Assembly: GCA_964523295.1 (NCBI GenBank) | Contig: CAZGAH010000019.1 | Location: 1 to 56,070, forward strand | DNA length: 56,070 bases | Reading direction: 5' to 3' | Source of the DNA: CAZGAH01 sp964523295 | GTDB lineage: Bacteria > Desulfobacterota > Desulfovibrionia > Desulfovibrionales > Desulfovibrionaceae | Shown here: piece by piece, positions 51,806 through 56,070 of the stretch | How the letters are laid out: each line of letters begins with the position of its first letter | How positions within the stretch are numbered: position 1 is the first letter of the stretch | The notes under the pieces: model-generated | Database searches by the model: none | What the model was told of the DNA's origin: nothing | What the model saw: the letters and a program-made list of their open reading frames with translations, nothing else | Program-made: the position numbers and the translations under genes

Positions 51806-52810
51806 TCAGTCGTGCATCCGGGCAGGCAGCTCGCGCAGGCCTGCGGTGAGCAGGGCGGTGAAGGCGGCGTAGCCTTCGGGGGTCAGGTGGCAGGGGTCGA
51901 TGAACAAGCGGCCCTCGTCGGGCAGGAGTGTGGCCATGTCCAGCAGCGGCACACCTCGCCATGCGGCCAGCTCGCGGATGACCGCGTTGTGCGCGGCCAC
52001 CCCCCGGCGCATGGCCTCCGGCTCGCCCCAGGTCTCGGCTGGCATCCCCCCGCGTATGGCGTAATCCAGATTGCCGGCTTCGAACGACGCCCGGTCGTAG
52101 CCTTCGGGAAGATGCAGGGCAAAGGTAAGCAGGAGCACGCGGTCGCCCCGCACCAGGGCCTGATCCAGAATGGCCGTGAGATGCTTTCGGAAGGCTTGCG
52201 GCGTCTTGAGCGTACGCCCGTGTTGGAGCCAGGTGTCCCGCGGTTCGTAGGGCGGGACATAGGCGTCGGCGTTCAGGCGACTGCGCAGGCGGTTCAGCCC
52301 GGCCTCCAGTAACGTCGGCGCGAGCAGACAGCGCGCCCACGGGCGCAGCAGGGCATTGGCCTGCGAATACCAGGCGTAATGGCCGTAGTCCTCGCGGTAC
52401 AGGTCCGGAGGGCAGTTGTTGGCGCGTACCTCGTTGATGGCGTGGTAGATGACCACGGCGTCGTAGCGCGAGTCTGCCAGCAGGGAGTATTTGATGAGAC
52501 TGTCGCGGGAGGTATGGCCGCCCTTGCCGAGATTATCCACGCGCACGGGCAGTCCCAGGCCACGCGTCAGGGCCTGCCGCGGGTCGGGAAGCCACTCCAG
52601 CACCGAGCCGCCCAGAAGCAGGATATCGGCGTGCGCGTCGTCGCGGCGGGCCGGGTCGGCCAAGGCCCGGCTCAGCTCAGGATAATAGCAGCGTGCGGCG
52701 GAGGCGGAGCATAGTCCGGCGTTCCAGCCCAGCCAGAGGCGCAGCCCCAGTTCGACGCCGAGCAGGCAGAGCAGGCACACGACGAGCAGGAGGATGCCGT
52801 TTCTGACCAT
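51806..52810 (-). CDS. Membrane-anchored SGNH hydrolase
   Basis: A 334-residue protein with an N-terminal membrane anchor (about 5-24) and a SGNH/GDSL-type hydrolase domain outside. The nucleophile is likely S69 (LLLGGSVLEW), the oxyanion Gly is in LGKGGHTSRDS, the Asn in YHAINEVRANN, and the Asp-His pair is D305/H308 (IDPCHLTPEGY). Such enzymes cut or transfer acyl groups on lipids or surface sugars; the substrate is unknown. It is the last gene of a minus-strand group with a secreted Cys-rich protein and a TPR protein. The ribosome site is weak. Confidence 0.82.
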   Translation of the reverse strand: MVRNGILLLVVCLLCLLGVELGLRLWLGWNAGLCSASAARCYYPELSRALADPARRDDAHADILLLGGSVLEWLPDPRQALTRGLGLPVRVDNLGKGGHTSRDSLIKYSLLADSRYDAVVIYHAINEVRANNCPPDLYREDYGHYAWYSQANALLRPWARCLLAPTLLEAGLNRLRSRLNADAYVPPYEPRDTWLQHGRTLKTPQAFRKHLTAILDQALVRGDRVLLLTFALHLPEGYDRASFEAGNLDYAIRGGMPAETWGEPEAMRRGVAAHNAVIRELAAWRGVPLLDMATLLPDEGRLFIDPCHLTPEGYAAFTALLTAGLRELPARMHD

Positions 52811-52861
52811 GGCGATTTCATCCGGGGCGTCCTGGCGCGCAGGAGCGAGGGTGCGCCCAGT

Positions 52862-53596
52862 CTATTCGCCGGCGCCGGCGCGCGACAGGGCCTGATCGCA
52901 GCGCGCGGCGCAGGCCGTGTTGGCGAGCGCGGGGTGAGTCTGGCTGCAGAATTGCTTGCAGAGCGCGGCATCATGACGACGCAGGGCTGCGTTGACGTTA
53001 TACCGGGCGACACAGCGGGCGTAATCGGCGGCGAAGCTGTTCTGATTCGGCCCCGAACGCATCCCGTGCCAGCAGACGGAGCCGCGCAGGGACGCAGCAA
53101 CGGATTTCCGGGCCGCGTTGTCGAGGATGTAGAGATCGTTGTAGCGGTTGGAAAAGGCGTAGATCCGGCCCTCGTCGGCCGTAAACACCGTTACGGGAGC
53201 TCTGAGGCCGGGAATGGTATGCTGCTGAAAGCGGCCGGCAGGAAAACGGTTTTTCAGGGCCAGGAACTCTTCGATCAGCGAAAGGTTCTCCTTGATGCCG
53301 AAGAGACGGCCTTGATAGAAGTAGAGCGGCGGCATATCCAATGCCTTCTGCATGACAATGCCGGTGTCGCGCGTAGCCACGGGCACGCCGTCGAGCACGT
53401 CCAGTCCCAGGGGAATCTCGCAGATGCTTTCCATAAAATCGGCCTGCGGGTCGCCGGTAATGGCCCGCAAGCGCTGTCGGGCCTGGTCGAGCGTCATGCC
53501 CGGCTCCAGCCCCTGCCAGGTCGCAGCGGGGCACAGGCCGGGTATAAGCCAGAACGTGCAGCAGAGCAGGCAGACAACGACGCGTCGGGACAGCAT
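52862..53596 (-). CDS. Secreted cysteine-rich protein, unknown
   Basis: A 244-residue exported protein: signal peptide of about 24 residues ending in CPAAT, then a domain of about 145 residues (GLEPGMTLDQARQRLRAITG start) and a C-terminal cysteine-rich part with at least six cysteines (CWHGM, CVARY, CKQFCSQ, CAARC). No family recognised. The Cys pattern suggests disulfides in the periplasm. It is 51 bases upstream of the SGNH gene on the same strand and may act with it. Confidence 0.7.
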   Translation of the reverse strand: MLSRRVVVCLLCCTFWLIPGLCPAATWQGLEPGMTLDQARQRLRAITGDPQADFMESICEIPLGLDVLDGVPVATRDTGIVMQKALDMPPLYFYQGRLFGIKENLSLIEEFLALKNRFPAGRFQQHTIPGLRAPVTVFTADEGRIYAFSNRYNDLYILDNAARKSVAASLRGSVCWHGMRSGPNQNSFAADYARCVARYNVNAALRRHDAALCKQFCSQTHPALANTACAARCDQALSRAGAGE

Positions 53597-53630
53597 GGCG
53601 AATCCCCCAGATCGTCCGGATGGGCCGGGG

Positions 53631-54164
53631 TTATTTGAACTTCAGGTTCGGGTGCAGTGATTTGGCCTTTTCGAGGTCGGCCCTGGCCTTTGCGGCATCG
53701 CCCTTGTTCATCCAGGCCAGTCCCCGCTCGTTATAGGCCTTGACGAAGTTGGGATAGAGTTCGATGGCCTGGTTCAGGTCGGCGATGGCGCGGTCGTAAT
53801 CGCCCTTCTGGGACCAGGCCCGGCCACGATTGTAGTAGACCAGGTAGTCCGGCCCGCCCTGCAGTGCGGCGTCGAAATCGGTAATGGCCTTGTCCAGCTC
53901 GCCACGTTGCAGATAGATGATCCCGCGGTTGTTGTAGGTGTAGACCAGCAGATTGTCGCCGGGATCCAGCTCCTTGGAATCGATGACGCGGGTGTACAGG
54001 GTCAGGGCCGTGGCCAGGTCCCCGCGTTCCTGCGCCTTCACGGCATTGTTGGCGTCGTCCATGACGTCGGTCTCGGCGTTGGCCGGCAGGACGTACCACA
54101 CGAGAAGGACAAGGCAGGCAGACAGGCGGAAGCATGACCGCCAGTACGCGCGCAGCAGCACCAT
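53631..54164 (-). CDS. Exported TPR protein
   Basis: A 177-residue periplasmic protein: signal peptide or anchor at about 1-30 (LSACLVLLVWYVLPANA), then four TPR repeats (about 45-175: YNNRGIIYLQRGELDKAITD, YYNRGRAWSQKGDYDRAIAD, YNERGLAWMNKGDAAKARAD). TPR proteins bind partners; here probably envelope proteins. I chose ATG 54164 because GAGG lies eight bases upstream; an ATG at 54170 is next to it and the frame extends to 54350 without a ribosome site. 34 bases from the Cys-rich gene, same strand: likely one operon. Confidence 0.85.
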   Translation of the reverse strand: MVLLRAYWRSCFRLSACLVLLVWYVLPANAETDVMDDANNAVKAQERGDLATALTLYTRVIDSKELDPGDNLLVYTYNNRGIIYLQRGELDKAITDFDAALQGGPDYLVYYNRGRAWSQKGDYDRAIADLNQAIELYPNFVKAYNERGLAWMNKGDAAKARADLEKAKSLHPNLKFK

Positions 54165-54449
54165 ACACATCACCTCGCTCCGGATTCGGTAATACTGCCC
54201 CAGGCAAGGGCAAAAGGCAAGGGCGACATCGGTTGCCTCAGATTTTTTTATTGTACATGGAGTGACAGGATAATTTATAATGAATACAAAATGTTGGCCA
54301 GAAGATGGCGCGCAATGAGATAGTGCATTTGATCCGAAAAGCAGGCTCATCGAACCGGATCGGCTGTCAGGGCGGCCGGGCGCGGTCGACCAGGGCCTCT
54401 GGAGTCGCTGTGTCAGGATGGCCCGCTTGTGTGGAAGTGTCGCCGTTGT
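54165..54449. other. Intergenic region before the TPR/SGNH group
   Basis: About 285 bases between two minus-strand genes, partly AT-rich at 54240-54300, likely holding the promoter of the TPR/Cys-rich/SGNH group. No clear boxes. Confidence 0.4.
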
Positions 54450-55811
54450 CTAGAATTCGTACCTGGCGTTGCACATCAGGGAGGTGCTGTTGACGAATTT
54501 GCGAAAAAACGTGTTGGTCAATTCCGTGCTGAATGTCAGCCGATCGGTCGCGGCGATGTTCAATCCCAGCGTTGCCTCGAGTTCGTCCTGATCGAGCGTG
54601 CGGGCGTTGGGCATCCACGGGTCCCAGAGCCAGGTCAGCGAGACATAGGGTTCGACGTTGTCGAAGAAATAGCCAATCCGCCCGCCGAAGCTCCATTCGC
54701 CCAGATAGGCATTGCGGTCGCCAATCTCGGCGCGCAGCCCGTAAGAGCTTCTTTCGATGTAAGATTCCGAGTATTCGTTCGCATACATGAACCCGGCTTT
54801 TGCGCTGAAGTTCCAGTGTTCGAGCAGGTGATACCAGGTCAGATTCGTACTGCACATGGAGCGAAAGCTGTTGTAATTGCTCCGGTATTCGAAAAGCGTC
54901 AGGTCGCGCTTGGCGTGGTTTCCGGTAAACGTGAAATTGCCCATGATGTCGAGCGTGAGCGTGTCCGTGATCGCCCAGCCGATGTACGGGGAGAATGAGC
55001 CGCCGGCCGTGGAGAGCAGGCCGTCGTTGAATTCCGTATTGAGCGCGGCGTGCTCGAAGCCAAGGGCCGCGCCGATGACGAGCGCGTCGAAAATTGTGTA
55101 GTCCGCGCCGAGGAGTGTCGTATAGATGCTTCCGTTGTAGCGGGAATCCCTTTCGTAGTTGTCGACCTTGGAGATCGCGCCATTGGCCCAGACACCCCAG
55201 CGCAGCGGAGCGTCTCCGGCAGCCATGCCCTTGACGGGCTGATCCGTCCTTCTGGCTGTGGCGACCTGATTGGAGTCGATACCGTAGCGCATGGCTGCGA
55301 CGGGTTTGAGCGGACCTTTGGGACGTGGGGCAAGAATGGAGGCGACGCGCGTTCCGACAAGTCTGCTGGTCGTTCTCGTCGCCTGTTTGGTGACCTCCTC
55401 CTGAACGACCTCCCCGCCGGGCTTGGTCGCATTCACGCCGCTCCCCGTGCCGATGTATTCAAGGTTGGCAATAGCGACATTGTTGAGGATGGCCTTGTCG
55501 CCGTCGTAGGTGACCGCGTAGCGGCCAATGGTTTCGCCGGTGTCGACGTTGAAGACGGTCATTTTAATTACCCGACCGAGACTGTCGAATTCCAGATCGT
55601 CACCCCTGACCTCGAGGCGTCCTTGAACACCGAGGGCCTGGTTCATGCTGTACGGAATCTTGTGATAGAGCCAGCCATTGAGCCCGCGCAATACGGGAGG
55701 CTGCTCTGCCATGGCAGAAGAGGCAGGGAAGAGTAGCAGAGCGGCAAGTAACGAGAACGTAACAATGGCAAGCATCGGGATTCGACGAGAGAGCAGCATC
55801 ATATCATTCAT
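54450..55811 (-). CDS. Autotransporter-type outer-membrane beta-barrel protein
   Basis: A 453-residue outer-membrane protein. A signal peptide (about 1-35, ending SAMA) is followed by about 150 residues of a short N-terminal domain (RGLNGWLYHKIPYSMNQALG, VTYDGDKAILNNVAIAN), then a beta-barrel of about 270 residues with the autotransporter-type alternation (WGVWANGAISKVDNYE, SFSPYIGWAITDTLTLD). It ends in Phe (LMCNARYEF), the BAM recognition signal. The passenger is very short, so it may be an outer-membrane enzyme or adhesin of a reduced type. The start at 55811 follows GGAGG at a long distance (13 bases); an upstream frame to 55868 is possible. Confidence 0.8.
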   Translation of the reverse strand: MNDMMLLSRRIPMLAIVTFSLLAALLLFPASSAMAEQPPVLRGLNGWLYHKIPYSMNQALGVQGRLEVRGDDLEFDSLGRVIKMTVFNVDTGETIGRYAVTYDGDKAILNNVAIANLEYIGTGSGVNATKPGGEVVQEEVTKQATRTTSRLVGTRVASILAPRPKGPLKPVAAMRYGIDSNQVATARRTDQPVKGMAAGDAPLRWGVWANGAISKVDNYERDSRYNGSIYTTLLGADYTIFDALVIGAALGFEHAALNTEFNDGLLSTAGGSFSPYIGWAITDTLTLDIMGNFTFTGNHAKRDLTLFEYRSNYNSFRSMCSTNLTWYHLLEHWNFSAKAGFMYANEYSESYIERSSYGLRAEIGDRNAYLGEWSFGGRIGYFFDNVEPYVSLTWLWDPWMPNARTLDQDELEATLGLNIAATDRLTFSTELTNTFFRKFVNSTSLMCNARYEF

Positions 55812-56070
55812 GAGCGTACGTTGACCTCCGGAAAAAAACGCTTTTCGCCAACACATCGTCGCCGCCAAGCCGGCAGGCGATACTGTTGCAGTGGAAGCTC
55901 AGTTTCAGGTCGTGTTCATCGCTGCCGCAGGCCTTGTCTGTCAAGCGTATCTTCGAATTCCTGAGATTTGGAGTAGGTCCAATGAAGAAAACCTGGGCGC
56001 CGGATGAGATCCTGCAGAGGGCGGGCGGTGTAAAGATGGTCTGGCTGGTCAGGTGCTGTCTGAAGCGGGA
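55812..56070. other. Right edge region with a diverged repeat
   Basis: About 260 bases upstream of the beta-barrel gene. It contains its promoter region (not clearly visible) and, from 55959 to the edge, a repeat that also occurs at 30409-30512 in opposite orientation. The element continues beyond the window. Confidence 0.45.
55959..56069 (+). repeat. Diverged repeat, copy 2
   Basis: Matches the reverse complement of 30409-30512: a near-identical TTTGGAGTAGGTCCAATG block, a 21-base identical block containing GGTCTGGCTGGTCAGGTG, and GAAGCGGG at the end. A plus-strand ATG frame (MKKTWAPDEILQRAGG) begins inside it. It is probably the end or leader of a mobile element that runs off the right edge. 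Confidence 0.6.

Overview
The window is 56 kb of GC-rich bacterial chromosome with an assembly gap (ten Ns at 15433-15442). No rRNA, tRNA, CRISPR array or complete prophage is visible. Gene content points to a Desulfovibrio-type deltaproteobacterium (Desulfobacterota, Desulfovibrionales). The pointers are indolepyruvate:ferredoxin oxidoreductase, an F0 operon (atpI-like, atpI, atpB, atpE) followed by rex, a chemoreceptor with a C-terminal hemerythrin domain, a cytidylate-kinase-like/receiver fusion, many two-component proteins, and an FMN-binding glutamate-synthase-like protein. The taxonomy is an inference from gene content; no marker rRNA is present.

Layout. 0.1-4.0 kb (minus strand): a four-CBS protein, a GspE/PilB-type ATPase and two unknown proteins. 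4.2-4.4 kb: a decayed beta-barrel C-terminus. 4.5-10.3 kb (plus): a TPR-like membrane protein, iorA, iorB, a sigma-54 activator and a carbon-nitrogen hydrolase. 10.7-12.3 kb (minus): hipBA. 13.0-20.2 kb (plus): a TetR regulator with a palindromic operator, a SulP anion transporter and five signalling proteins (cytidylate-kinase-like/receiver fusion, Cache histidine kinase, receiver, HisKA-only protein, receiver), very likely one operon. 20.4-24.6 kb (minus): an RND efflux pump and its lipoprotein adaptor. 25.1-28.6 kb (minus): a FIST protein with a Cache/PAS histidine kinase. 28.9-32.2 kb: an HdeA-like protein and a lipoprotein set among decayed DUF4338 and IS66 sequences. 32.7-40.6 kb (plus): a CheY-like protein, a pseudo-receiver/TPR protein, a radical SAM protein, RNase E/G, QueH and a chemoreceptor-hemerythrin. 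40.6-42.4 kb: an AT-rich three-gene island (GHKL ATPase, STAS-like DUF4325, PIN domain). 42.7-45.2 kb: the F0 genes and rex. 45.7-49.1 kb: an excisionase-type DNA-binding protein, an unknown protein and a NarX/NarL-type pair. 50.0-51.5 kb: the glutamate-synthase-like flavoprotein. 51.8-55.8 kb (minus): an SGNH hydrolase, a secreted Cys-rich protein, a TPR protein and an autotransporter-type beta-barrel.

The most promising undescribed system is the AT-rich GHKL/DUF4325/PIN module at 40643-42383. It is compact and translationally linked, unlike its neighbours in composition, inserted between housekeeping genes, and preceded by a ten-G tract. The SulP signalling operon is the second candidate, because it packs three receivers, one complete kinase and one HisKA-only protein around a transporter.
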